Source: DATBLE01 sp963775695
Lineage (GTDB): Bacteria; Actinomycetota; Thermoleophilia; Gaiellales; Gaiellaceae
NCBI GenBank assembly: GCA_963775695.1
Contig: CAVZJU010000011.1
Location: 186,001 to 250,000, forward strand
Length of the DNA: 64,000 bases
Direction of reading: 5' to 3'
Below the pieces are notes generated by a model that had not been told where the DNA came from, did no database searches, and saw only the letters and a program-made list of their open reading frames with translations. Below, in pieces: positions 34,029-41,599 of this stretch; within the stretch, counting starts at the first letter, position 1; every line of letters starts with the position of its first letter. The translations under genes were made by a program, and so were the position numbers.

Positions 34029-34141
34029 TCGTCTTGAAAGGCAACGTCACCCGATCCAGGGCTACGCCCCCGCCGCGGTGCGTCCGACATATGAGTCAGG
34101 AAGCGGCTCATGCCAGGGCCCCAACCAAGGAGTACGACATC
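34015..34141 (+). repeat. Duplicated leader upstream of pilin copy 3
   Basis: About 115 bases before copy 3 align with the leader of copy 2 (33459-33580) at roughly 80-85% identity, including CAACGTCACCCGAT and GCGTCCGACAT. A shorter version of the block (CCCG, then AGGGCT at 32953) occurs before copy 1. The motif lies 66-79 bases before each start, so it may hold the promoter or a leader-RNA element. Confidence 0.6.
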
Positions 34142-34537
34142 GTGGACACGTTGCGCAAGCGCTTGAAGAGTGAGAAGGGCTTCACCCTGATCGAGCTCCT
34201 CGTCGTGATGATCATCCTCGCGATCCTGACCGCGATCGCGATCCCCTCCTACCTCAGCTTCCGGGACCGCGCGAACAAGGGCGCTGCCGCAGCCGATCTG
34301 CGGGCCGCACTCCCCTCCGTCGAGGCGTACGCCGCCGACAACCGCGGCGCATACGACGGCATGACCGCCGCCGCGCTGCAGGCCTCGTACGACCTGGGCG
34401 TCAACCCGAGCATCATCCTGGTCAAGTCCGCCGCGGGCACGAGCTATTGCATCGAGGCCACCGCGCCGGGCGATGCCACGAAGCAGGCCTTCAAGGACGG
34501 GCCCCTGGCTGCGATCCAGCCCGGCGCCTGCCCGTAG
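34142..34537 (+). CDS. pilA: Type IV pilin, copy 3
   Basis: 131 residues from GTG 34142: MDTLRKRLKSEKG leader, then FTLIELLVVMIILAILTAIAI identical to copies 1 and 2, and a more diverged C-terminal domain (AYAADNRGAYDGM instead of AWFADNGKYDGM, ending IQPGACP). The leader lacks the Leu of MLD seen in the other two, and ATG is replaced by GTG. The cysteine pair is kept. No terminator hairpin is evident before the glycosyltransferase gene 47 bases downstream, so the two may be co-transcribed. Confidence 0.93.
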   Translation: MDTLRKRLKSEKGFTLIELLVVMIILAILTAIAIPSYLSFRDRANKGAAAADLRAALPSVEAYAADNRGAYDGMTAAALQASYDLGVNPSIILVKSAAGTSYCIEATAPGDATKQAFKDGPLAAIQPGACP

Positions 34538-34583
34538 GCTCCTTTTCCTAAAGGCCGGGCCCGCTCGTGCCGAACGATGGCGT

Positions 34584-36638
34584 GTGAAGCACCGCGTCGC
34601 CTACGCACTCGCCGCCGTTGTCGCCGCGAGCTTCGTCATACGGACGGCACTGGCCTGGCTGCGCTCGGTGCCGGCGCTGTTTCCCGACGAGTACATCTAC
34701 TCGTCGATCGGCCGCTCGATTGCCGAGTCCGGCCGGCCGCTGATCCGCGGCGGCTCCGCGAACTTCCCGGCGCTCCTCCAGCCGATCGTGACCGCGCCGG
34801 CGTGGCTGATCGGCGACGTCGACACCGGGTTCCGGGTCGTCCAGGCGATCGGCGCGCTCGCGATGTCCCTGGCCGCCGTCCCGGTGTTCCTCATCGCCAA
34901 ACGGCTCGGCCTGAGCTCGTGGGTCTCGCTTGCGCTCGGGGTCTTCGCGGTGCTCGTGCCCGACCTGCTCTACGCCTCGTTCATCTCGGCCGAAGCGCTT
35001 GCGTACCCACTGGTGCTCGTCTCCGTGTACGCGGCCGTACGCGCCCTCGCCCAGCCGTCACGACGCGCGCAGCTCCTGTTCGTCTGCACCGCCGGCCTGA
35101 CGACGCTTGCCCGCGTGCAGTTCGCCGCCCTTCCGATCGTGTTTCTCCTGGCGGCGGTCGTGGTGGGAGCCCGGGAGCGGCGCCTGAAGGACGCCTTGCG
35201 AGAGCAGATGCTCCCGTTCGCGCTCTTCGCGCTCGCAGCCGTCGCGCTGATCGCCGCCGGTCCGTCGCGCAGCGTCGGCATCTACCGCTACCTCCTCGGC
35301 TTCCATGCGGGCCCGCTCGGCATCCTCCACTGGGCATCGCTCGACGCGATGACACTCGCCTACGCGGCGGGCTGGATCATCGTCCCGGGCGCACTGCTCG
35401 GCCTCTGGCTGGCGCTCGCCCGGCCGCGCACCACCGAAGAACTCGCCTTCGGCGCAGTCACCGTGCTGCTCGGGGCTGCGCTCTTCTTCGAAGCGGGCCT
35501 CCTCCAGGCGAGCCTCGCGGCCGGGCGCGAGATCCAGGAGCGCTACGTCTTCTACGCCGCCCCCTTGCTGGCGCTCTCCTTTGCCGTCTACGCCGGTCGG
35601 AGCTGGCCGCTCCGCCTTCCGCATCTCGTGCTCGCCGCGGGCCTCGTGCTGATGTCGGTGCGCCTGCCGCTGAGCGGTTACGCGGTCCTGTCGACCTTCA
35701 ACGGCTCGCCGATTCTCTTCGGCGTCTACTGGTTGACCGGCAGGCTGGGCTCGCCGGGCGATGCCTCCGCGGTGGTCGCCGCGGCGGTCCTGCTGATGAC
35801 GCTCGTTGCCGTGCTCGGCTCGAGACGCCCACGGCTCGGTACGCCCGTGGTCCTCGGTCTGGCCTTGTTCGCGACCGGCGCCGCCTCGGCCGGGGCCGTG
35901 ATCTTCGACGTCCAGAACACGGCCGCGGTCAGGAGAGCCTTCTTGCCCATTGACCCCTCCTGGGTCGACCGGACGCAACTCGGCGACGTGACGATGCTCC
36001 AGTCGTTCAGCGGCGGCCGTGGAAACACCCTTCAGGAGCTCTTCTGGAACCGGTCGATCACCCGGGTCGCCATGCTGCCGGGCGCTACCCCCTTCGACTC
36101 GTTTCGCACCGAGCGCGTCCGGGTGGGCGACGACGGCTCACTGAGCGTGAACGGGCGCCCGCTCGCCGGGCCGCTGCTCGCCGACATCTACGGCTCGACC
36201 GTCCGGCTCCAGGATGCACGCGTCATTGGCACGAGCAAGACCGCCACCCTGTGGCTGCCGGACCGATCCGGCCGCCCTCGCCTGCGGCTGTATGCGATCG
36301 GGCGCTACTCCGACGGCTGGCTGGCCAAGTCCGGGGTGATCTACGTGTGGCCGAGCGTTTCCGGCCAGCGCGTTTCCGGGTGGGTCTCGCTGCGCCTGAC
36401 CGCCTCACGCATCGTGGGCGGGGCAACCATCACCTTCCAGTTCGCCGAACATGCGCGGGCAACCGTGCGTGTGAGGCCCGGTCAACCGCAGAACGTGCGC
36501 TTCCCCCTCTGCGCGGCCAAGGACGCCCGCGTGACCTATCGCTCGAAGAAGCTCACGCTCATCGGAGTCCGTGCGGTGACCGTCAGGGCGACGGCTCCGG
36601 TGTTCACGCCGAGCCGTGCGGCGTGCGCGCGCGGCTAG
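34584..36638 (+). CDS. GT-C membrane glycosyltransferase-like protein
   Basis: 684 residues with about ten to twelve membrane segments in the first 430 residues. The first periplasmic loop has LFPDEYIYSSIGRSIAESG, with the Asp-Glu pair characteristic of GT-C enzymes (ArnT/PMT-like). The C-terminal 200 residues form an extracytoplasmic beta-rich domain. GTG 34584 is the likely start. Lying directly behind the pilins it may glycosylate pilin or another surface protein; this is inference from position. Confidence 0.8.
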   Translation: MKHRVAYALAAVVAASFVIRTALAWLRSVPALFPDEYIYSSIGRSIAESGRPLIRGGSANFPALLQPIVTAPAWLIGDVDTGFRVVQAIGALAMSLAAVPVFLIAKRLGLSSWVSLALGVFAVLVPDLLYASFISAEALAYPLVLVSVYAAVRALAQPSRRAQLLFVCTAGLTTLARVQFAALPIVFLLAAVVVGARERRLKDALREQMLPFALFALAAVALIAAGPSRSVGIYRYLLGFHAGPLGILHWASLDAMTLAYAAGWIIVPGALLGLWLALARPRTTEELAFGAVTVLLGAALFFEAGLLQASLAAGREIQERYVFYAAPLLALSFAVYAGRSWPLRLPHLVLAAGLVLMSVRLPLSGYAVLSTFNGSPILFGVYWLTGRLGSPGDASAVVAAAVLLMTLVAVLGSRRPRLGTPVVLGLALFATGAASAGAVIFDVQNTAAVRRAFLPIDPSWVDRTQLGDVTMLQSFSGGRGNTLQELFWNRSITRVAMLPGATPFDSFRTERVRVGDDGSLSVNGRPLAGPLLADIYGSTVRLQDARVIGTSKTATLWLPDRSGRPRLRLYAIGRYSDGWLAKSGVIYVWPSVSGQRVSGWVSLRLTASRIVGGATITFQFAEHARATVRVRPGQPQNVRFPLCAAKDARVTYRSKKLTLIGVRAVTVRATAPVFTPSRAACARG

Positions 36639-36659
36639 CGCACCGCCGATTCTCCACGC

Positions 36660-37310
36660 CTAGGTGCAGATGTCGCCGTTTCGCAGTGCGATCTGATCGC
36701 TGAGCTGATACGCACCAGGACGCTTCGAGGGGTCGACGTCGACCGGCAACGTCACCTCGACCGTTGGATATTGCCCGCTGATGCAGGTCGGGCTCGCCCA
36801 GATGTCGGCCCGGGTCAGGTAGTCGACCATGAAGGTCGAGATGCTCCCGTCACACGTCGCGTCGGGGTCGTTCTCGCGATAGAGCTGGTAGCGGTCGGTT
36901 GCGCCGGCGACCGGGATGGTGCACCACTGAACCGCCGACGCATTCGTCTGGACGAGCCCGGGGCACTCGGCGGTACCGCCGACGTTGGTCTCGGTGAGAA
37001 CGAGCGTCTGGCCGCCCGAGGTATTCGTGTAGGGGTCGGTGACGCCGTGGGCGCAATGGATGTCCTTGCGCATCCGGTCAAGGGCCTGCCGCGCGTTCTC
37101 CTGCGCGTCGAAGCGATTCGTCTGGTCGACCTGAGCGATCATGGCCGACGCGAACGATGTGGTAAGCGGCGCCAGGATGATCAGGAGGACCGCCATGACC
37201 GTGACGAGCTCGACCAGCGTGAAACCGCCCTGCTTCGCGAGCCTGCGTCGAAGCCGAGTTGTCGCACGTGCAACATCCACAATCCGGATCATCACCCCGA
37301 TCATCGGCAT
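36660..37310 (-). CDS. Minor pilin, PilW/PulJ-like
   Basis: 216-residue prepilin-type protein. The cleavage site is KQGG before FTLVELVTVMAVLLIILAPL, with Glu+5. The C-terminal domain has several cysteines (TAECPG, VQWCTI, PTCISG, GDICT). The leader is long (28 residues) if started at 37310; in-frame ATGs a few codons later (e.g. MIRIVDV) could be used instead. It is divergent from the PilX-like gene across an 80-base gap. Likely part of the tip-priming complex. Confidence 0.85.
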   Translation of the reverse strand: MPMIGVMIRIVDVARATTRLRRRLAKQGGFTLVELVTVMAVLLIILAPLTTSFASAMIAQVDQTNRFDAQENARQALDRMRKDIHCAHGVTDPYTNTSGGQTLVLTETNVGGTAECPGLVQTNASAVQWCTIPVAGATDRYQLYRENDPDATCDGSISTFMVDYLTRADIWASPTCISGQYPTVEVTLPVDVDPSKRPGAYQLSDQIALRNGDICT

Positions 37311-37390
37311 GCACGATCCCGAATTGGAGGGATCTCATTACCCCCGTAGAGTGATTGCGCCGGACGCGCTTTCCGACGATTGCTTAGAGC

Positions 37391-39130
37391 ATGGGTCGAG
37401 GGCGAGACGCGGATCCGACCACCGAGCCGACTCGCGGCGCGCATCTGCGCGCGTTGATCCGGGCGAGGCTGGTCGGACAGGAGGGCATCGCATTGGTGCT
37501 GACCCTGATCGTGATGGGTGTCCTCACCATCGCCACCGCCGCGGTGATCACGGAGGTCAACTCGAACGAGCACCACTTCGGACGCGACCGGCAGGTAAAC
37601 CGAGCGCTGAACGTCGCCGAGGCCGGCCTGAGTGCCGGGGTCGCCGCGGTGAAGGCGCTGCCGGCGACGGCGACGTCGCTTCCGAACGGGAGCGGGACGG
37701 TCGACCAGGGCTCGTGGACGTACACGGCCTCGCGCACGCAGGATGCGTCCGATCCCAATCTGTACTACTGGACGGTCACGTCGACCGGAGTCTCGCCCGA
37801 CGGGAACGTCACGAGGATCGTCAGCACCAAGGTGAGCGAAGCGATCACGTCCACGTCGCAGAGCCAGACCGTCACGACCCCCGCCTCGCCTGCTTACAAC
37901 TGGGGGATCTTCCTCGGCGACGCGACGTCCGACTGCACCCCGGGCGGAAGCACCGGCAACGTCCTCGGGGGGAGTTCCGGCGTCACCGTCGACGTCTACA
38001 TCAAGGGCTCGCTGTGCGTTTCCGGCAATTCGAGCCCGTTCATCCTTCAGCCGACCGGGACGTCGGACACCCTGACCGTCTACATCGGCAACAAGTTCAA
38101 AAGCAAGAGCAACGCCTCGCCGATCGGCACATCCAGTGCGAAGATCCACCTGGCGACGATCGTTCAGGGCTGCGTCGACGCCAACCATGGCTCCTCGCCG
38201 AACTACCAGACCGTCTTGTGCAGCAAGCAGGGGAGCCCGCTGAACAACCCGAACAATGCGAACTACGGTTCGGGGGTCTATGCGACCACCTACAGCTCGA
38301 CGCAGAACGACATTCCCAAGCCGCCGATCGACCTGGCCTGGTACACGAACGCCGCGCCCGGCCCCGGGCATACCTGCGGCACCGGCTCGACGTTCCCGAG
38401 CCCGTCGACGCCCTGGACTGCCACGACCTTCAAGAACCGCGTCCTCGACAACGACTCGACCCGCAACACCAGCGTCGGCGACGTCCACCTGCTCGAGCTG
38501 GTCGACCGCTCGTCGGGGGCCGGCGGGGTCGCCCACAACAGCTTCGACTGCATGTCGTACGACTCGAGCGGCAACCTGATCGGCGAGCTGAAGTGGGACT
38601 ACCCGAACGGCGGCTGCGGCAGCGGGCCAACGAACGGCGTCGCCGACCTGACGATCAACGGCACCGTCTTCGTCGACGGCAACCTGGTGTTCGACAGCTG
38701 CGACTATGCCGTGTACCAGGGGCGCGGAACAATCTACGTGAACGGAACGGTGACGTTCGGGAACGGGACAAAGATCTGCGCGAAGGCGATCTCCGGCAGT
38801 CCCTGCGCCGGCAACTACGACCCGGGCAGCAACCTGCTCGAGATCGTCGCCGTCAACGCGGGCAACGCCAGTCCCGGGTATGACCTCTCGGGCGCAGCCA
38901 AGTACGAGGGCATCTCGTACGTGGTCGGGAAGTTCAACTCCGGCAACGGCTCTGACGTGAACGGCCCGGTGATCGCCGATACGGCGACGTTGTCGGGCAA
39001 CGCGAAGCTCCGGACGACGGTGAATCCGCCGCCGGGTGCCCCCGGGGCGTCGTCGACGACGACCACCACGGTCGGCGTCGATCAGGCGGGCTTCGCCGGA
39101 GTGCCTGGGTCATGGCAGCAGCTCAAGTAG
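37391..39130 (+). CDS. PilX-like minor pilus protein with large C-terminal domain
   Basis: 579 residues. The N-terminal region GQEGIALVLTLIVMGVLTIATA followed by NRALNVAEAGLSAGVAAVKAL is typical of PilX/PilA-like proteins with Ala/Leu instead of a classic pilin signature. The long remainder is Ser/Gly/Asn-rich with cysteine pairs and resembles a polymer-like beta-helical domain (repeated SGNSSP, NGTVFVDGNLVFDSC, GTIYVNGTVTFGN). It could form an adhesive tip structure. Overlaps the next gene by 19 bases. Confidence 0.8.
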   Translation: MGRGRDADPTTEPTRGAHLRALIRARLVGQEGIALVLTLIVMGVLTIATAAVITEVNSNEHHFGRDRQVNRALNVAEAGLSAGVAAVKALPATATSLPNGSGTVDQGSWTYTASRTQDASDPNLYYWTVTSTGVSPDGNVTRIVSTKVSEAITSTSQSQTVTTPASPAYNWGIFLGDATSDCTPGGSTGNVLGGSSGVTVDVYIKGSLCVSGNSSPFILQPTGTSDTLTVYIGNKFKSKSNASPIGTSSAKIHLATIVQGCVDANHGSSPNYQTVLCSKQGSPLNNPNNANYGSGVYATTYSSTQNDIPKPPIDLAWYTNAAPGPGHTCGTGSTFPSPSTPWTATTFKNRVLDNDSTRNTSVGDVHLLELVDRSSGAGGVAHNSFDCMSYDSSGNLIGELKWDYPNGGCGSGPTNGVADLTINGTVFVDGNLVFDSCDYAVYQGRGTIYVNGTVTFGNGTKICAKAISGSPCAGNYDPGSNLLEIVAVNAGNASPGYDLSGAAKYEGISYVVGKFNSGNGSDVNGPVIADTATLSGNAKLRTTVNPPPGAPGASSTTTTTVGVDQAGFAGVPGSWQQLK

Positions 39131-39717
39131 ACGTCGTCGGCCTGTCTCGGTCGTTCGCCACTCGGTTGGGGAAGCGGGTCGCGAACGAGAACGGCTTCGG
39201 CATGGTCGAGCTGCTGATCGCAATGACCATGCTCACGGTCGCGGTCGGCGCACTCATCACGACGTTCGCCGCCAGCGCCGTCTCGCTGCGCCGGGCCGGT
39301 CAGAAGGGCACCGCGTTGACGCTCGCAGACACCCAGATGGAGCGCTACCGCACACGCGGCTTCACGTCGATCCGGATCGACGGAACGCTCATCCCGACGT
39401 CGGGGACGTACGTAACGGCGAACACGACGGACTCGACGATTCCAGCCTCGACCAATCAAGCGGCGGCCGGCCAGAACGGCGACGACACCTGCCCGACCAC
39501 GAACGAGCCACCGGCCTGCCTGCCTCTGCAAGACGTGACCGGGCCCGACGGCCACACGTACCGCATCGACACGTACGTGAACTACGTCAACAACGACGCG
39601 ACGCTCTCCGTCCGGACGCCTACATCGGGCCTCAACCTCAAGCGCGTGACCGTCGTCGTCCGGGACGGCTCGACCGGGGCGATCATGGCCCGCGAGTCGT
39701 CCGCGTTCGGGACGTGA
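39112..39717 (+). CDS. Minor pilin, PilV-like
   Basis: 201-residue prepilin: NENG cleavage site, then FGMVELLIAMTMLTVAVGAL with Glu+5. The leader is basic and about 27 residues. The C-terminal domain contains one cysteine loop (DTCPTTNEPPACLP). Its ATG lies within the end of the PilX-like gene, indicating translational coupling and joint assembly. Confidence 0.88.
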   Translation: MAAAQVDVVGLSRSFATRLGKRVANENGFGMVELLIAMTMLTVAVGALITTFAASAVSLRRAGQKGTALTLADTQMERYRTRGFTSIRIDGTLIPTSGTYVTANTTDSTIPASTNQAAAGQNGDDTCPTTNEPPACLPLQDVTGPDGHTYRIDTYVNYVNNDATLSVRTPTSGLNLKRVTVVVRDGSTGAIMARESSAFGT

Positions 39718-39765
39718 GCGCCGTCGGGTGTCAAGCCCGGCACGGCAGATGCCGATAACAGGAAC

Positions 39766-40362
39766 GTGACCCGCACTCTCGACGCCCGCGCCCGCCTGCT
39801 CCTGCTCGTCCTGCTGCTCGTCCTCGCGGCAGGTGTCGCGGGGTTCATGGCGGTCACCCGCCTGCACGGCTCGAGCGACTCGCAGCCGACCGTCGCGCCC
39901 GCGCCGGTGACGCATGCGCCGGCTTCGCCGGTCGCGAAGCCACACGCGGCGATCAGCTCCGCCAGGCCGCACGCCGCCCCCACGAAGCACCGGGCGGTCG
40001 CGAAGGCGCCGGTGCATCCCGTGCCCAAGCCGAAACCGGCGGCCTCCCCGAACCAGCTCCCGGCCGCCATCCGGCGCGCGCTGGCCGCTGACCAGGTCGT
40101 CGTCGTCGCCCTGTACGACCCGCGGGCGAAGATCGACGGCACCGCCCTCGCCGAGGCCAGGGCCGGCGCGAAGCTCGCGGGCAGCTCCTTCGTGCCCATC
40201 GACGTGCGTGGCCGCGGAGTCGACTCGCTGAACGCGAAGTACGGCGCCGTCCAGGATCCGGCCGTGCTCGTCCTCCGCCCGCCCGATTCGCTCGTCGTCC
40301 GGATCGACGGCTTCGCCGACCGAGATACGGTCGCCCAGGCGGCCGACAACGCCGCCTCGTGA
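39766..40362 (+). CDS. Membrane-anchored thioredoxin-fold-like protein lacking CxxC
   Basis: 198 residues from GTG 39766: N-terminal membrane anchor (LLLLVLLLVLAAGVAGFMAV), an Ala/Pro/His/Lys-rich linker and a C-terminal domain (ADQVVVVALYDPRAKIDG, then YGAVQDPAVLVLRPPDSLVV) with the beta-alpha pattern of thioredoxin folds but no active-site cysteines. Function unknown; a structural or pilus-accessory role is possible. It overlaps the next gene by GTGA. Confidence 0.65.
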   Translation: MTRTLDARARLLLLVLLLVLAAGVAGFMAVTRLHGSSDSQPTVAPAPVTHAPASPVAKPHAAISSARPHAAPTKHRAVAKAPVHPVPKPKPAASPNQLPAAIRRALAADQVVVVALYDPRAKIDGTALAEARAGAKLAGSSFVPIDVRGRGVDSLNAKYGAVQDPAVLVLRPPDSLVVRIDGFADRDTVAQAADNAAS

Positions 40363-40697
40363 TTCGATTCGGCCGGCACACGGCGCCGGCCGAGGAGCCC
40401 GCCTGGAACGACCTCTGGGCAGTCTCGCCGGAGCCCGTCGCGCCGACCGCCGAGCCCTCGGAGGGCCGCGAGCTGTTCGTCCGGCACGCGCGCAAGGACG
40501 GAAAGCTGGTGGCGATGCTCCGCGCGGTCGACCACGGGTCGACTTGCGTGGTCGAGGCGGAGGTCTGCCCGCACGGCACGACACAGCTGGTGCGCCCGGG
40601 CCCGTACACCTTTGCGGACGCCGGCCAGGCGAGCGCCTTCGTGACCGAAGCCGTCGCGGCGCTCATGTACCTCGGCTGCGACATCCAGGCTCACTGA
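40359..40697 (+). CDS. Hypothetical small protein coupled to the preceding gene
   Basis: 112 residues from GTG 40359. The central region reads ELFVRHARKDGKLVAMLRAV and CVVEAEVCPHGTTQL, a small alpha/beta domain with two conserved-looking cysteines and a third near the end. No family recognised. The start overlap with the upstream stop suggests the two products work together. Confidence 0.65.
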   Translation: MIRFGRHTAPAEEPAWNDLWAVSPEPVAPTAEPSEGRELFVRHARKDGKLVAMLRAVDHGSTCVVEAEVCPHGTTQLVRPGPYTFADAGQASAFVTEAVAALMYLGCDIQAH

Positions 40698-40753
40698 CGC
40701 TCGCTCCGCTCGCTTCGTGGGGCAACCCCTGGTTCTCCACGGACCCGCTCCTT
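40698..40753 (+). repeat. Post-stop repeat, copy A
   Basis: Begins directly after the TGA at 40695-40697 with CGCTCGCTCCGCTCGCTTCG. About 55 bases match copy B (41542-41598, opposite strand) with roughly five differences. In copy A the internal inverted repeat is degraded. Confidence 0.75.
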
Positions 40754-40837
40754 ACGGGCGACCGGGCACGACGCTTGCTTCCGGAGCCGGCAACTGCGCT
40801 CGCGACTCGGACGTGGGCGCACCCTCGGCGTGTGTAA

Positions 40838-40863
40838 GCCGCGGCCGCCGGGTCGGCCGCGGC
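40838..40863. terminator. GC-rich hairpin, copy 1 of a repeated family
   Basis: GCCGCGGCCG and CGGCCGCGGC form a perfect 10-base stem with loop CCGGGT. It lies between the convergent genes ending at 40697 and 40959. The same stem with loop ACATGG recurs at 41430 (one mismatch) and 50829. Likely a bidirectional terminator or REP-like element. Confidence 0.6.
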
Positions 40864-40958
40864 GGCGATGCCTCTCCGGCCGTCCGCCGGTCTAATTGGT
40901 CGAGTGAGCCACACGTGCCAACCGGAACGTCAAGCGCCGCGGCCGAGACGAACGGCTA

Positions 40959-41402
40959 TCACTGCAAACGGCCGAACTCGCCCGCCAGCGCGTCGAACGT
41001 GCGCCTGAAGACCCGCAGAATCGCGCGCGGCAGCAGGATGCGATCGAACAGGCCGGCGATCCCACCGCGTGGTTCGTATTCGACGACGAGGCGGTAGACG
41101 AAACCGCCGCCTTCGGGCTCGAAGTGACGCTCGTGCGAGGCGTCGGGGAGGCCGGGCTGCGCGCTGACATAGGCCACCAGCCTGTTCGGCTCAAACGCGG
41201 TGAGGGTCATGGTCAGCTCACGCTCCCGCCCCAGCAGCCGAGTGATCAGTCTTGCGGTGTCACCTGTCGCGGCCCAGCGCGACGCCTCCTCGAGGCGGAT
41301 GAATCCCGGCCAGAACTTCGACCAGTTGGCCGGGTCGGTGACGAACGCGAATCCACGCTCGACGCGGAGGTCGTACCTCCGGGCAGCTTCGACTCGCTTC
41401 AT
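40959..41402 (-). CDS. SRPBCC-fold (START/polyketide cyclase-like) protein
   Basis: 147 residues with the helix-grip fold pattern: an N-terminal strand (ARRYDLRVERGFAFVTDPAN), WSKFWPGFIRLEE, central strands (TAFEPNRLVAYVSAQPGL, FVYRLVVEYEPRGG) and a long C-terminal helix. This is the bet v1-like family that binds small hydrophobic ligands. It is flanked by repeated elements on both sides. No specific ligand can be named. Confidence 0.82.
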   Translation of the reverse strand: MKRVEAARRYDLRVERGFAFVTDPANWSKFWPGFIRLEEASRWAATGDTARLITRLLGRERELTMTLTAFEPNRLVAYVSAQPGLPDASHERHFEPEGGGFVYRLVVEYEPRGGIAGLFDRILLPRAILRVFRRTFDALAGEFGRLQ

Positions 41403-41429
41403 CTACTCGAGACTATTGACAGGACCGTC

Positions 41430-41455
41430 GCCGCGACCGACATGGCGGCCGCGGC
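41430..41455. terminator. GC-rich hairpin, copy 2 of a repeated family
   Basis: 26 bases that match 50829-50854 in 25 positions, including the loop ACATGG; one stem position differs (A instead of G). It lies upstream of the SRPBCC start and downstream of pilB. Confidence 0.55.
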
Positions 41456-41541
41456 ATACAGGCGGCCATGGGGTCCGCGCACGTCAGCCCTTCTCAACCA
41501 GCCGCCGGCTCCACAAGCATTTGTCCTGCACCTGCGCATAC

Positions 41542-41598
41542 AGGGAGGGGGTCCGTGGGGGAACCAGGGGTTCCCCCACGAAGCGAGCGGAGCGAGCG
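41542..41598 (-). repeat. Post-stop repeat, copy B with perfect hairpin
   Basis: On the minus strand it starts one base after the pilB TGA with CGCTCGCTCCGCTCGCTTCG and contains a perfect 12-base stem (41554-41565 with 41569-41580, 3-base loop). It is copy A inverted. The hairpin is probably the pilB terminator; the shared flank implies a small repeated element. Confidence 0.75.
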
Positions 41599-41599
41599 T

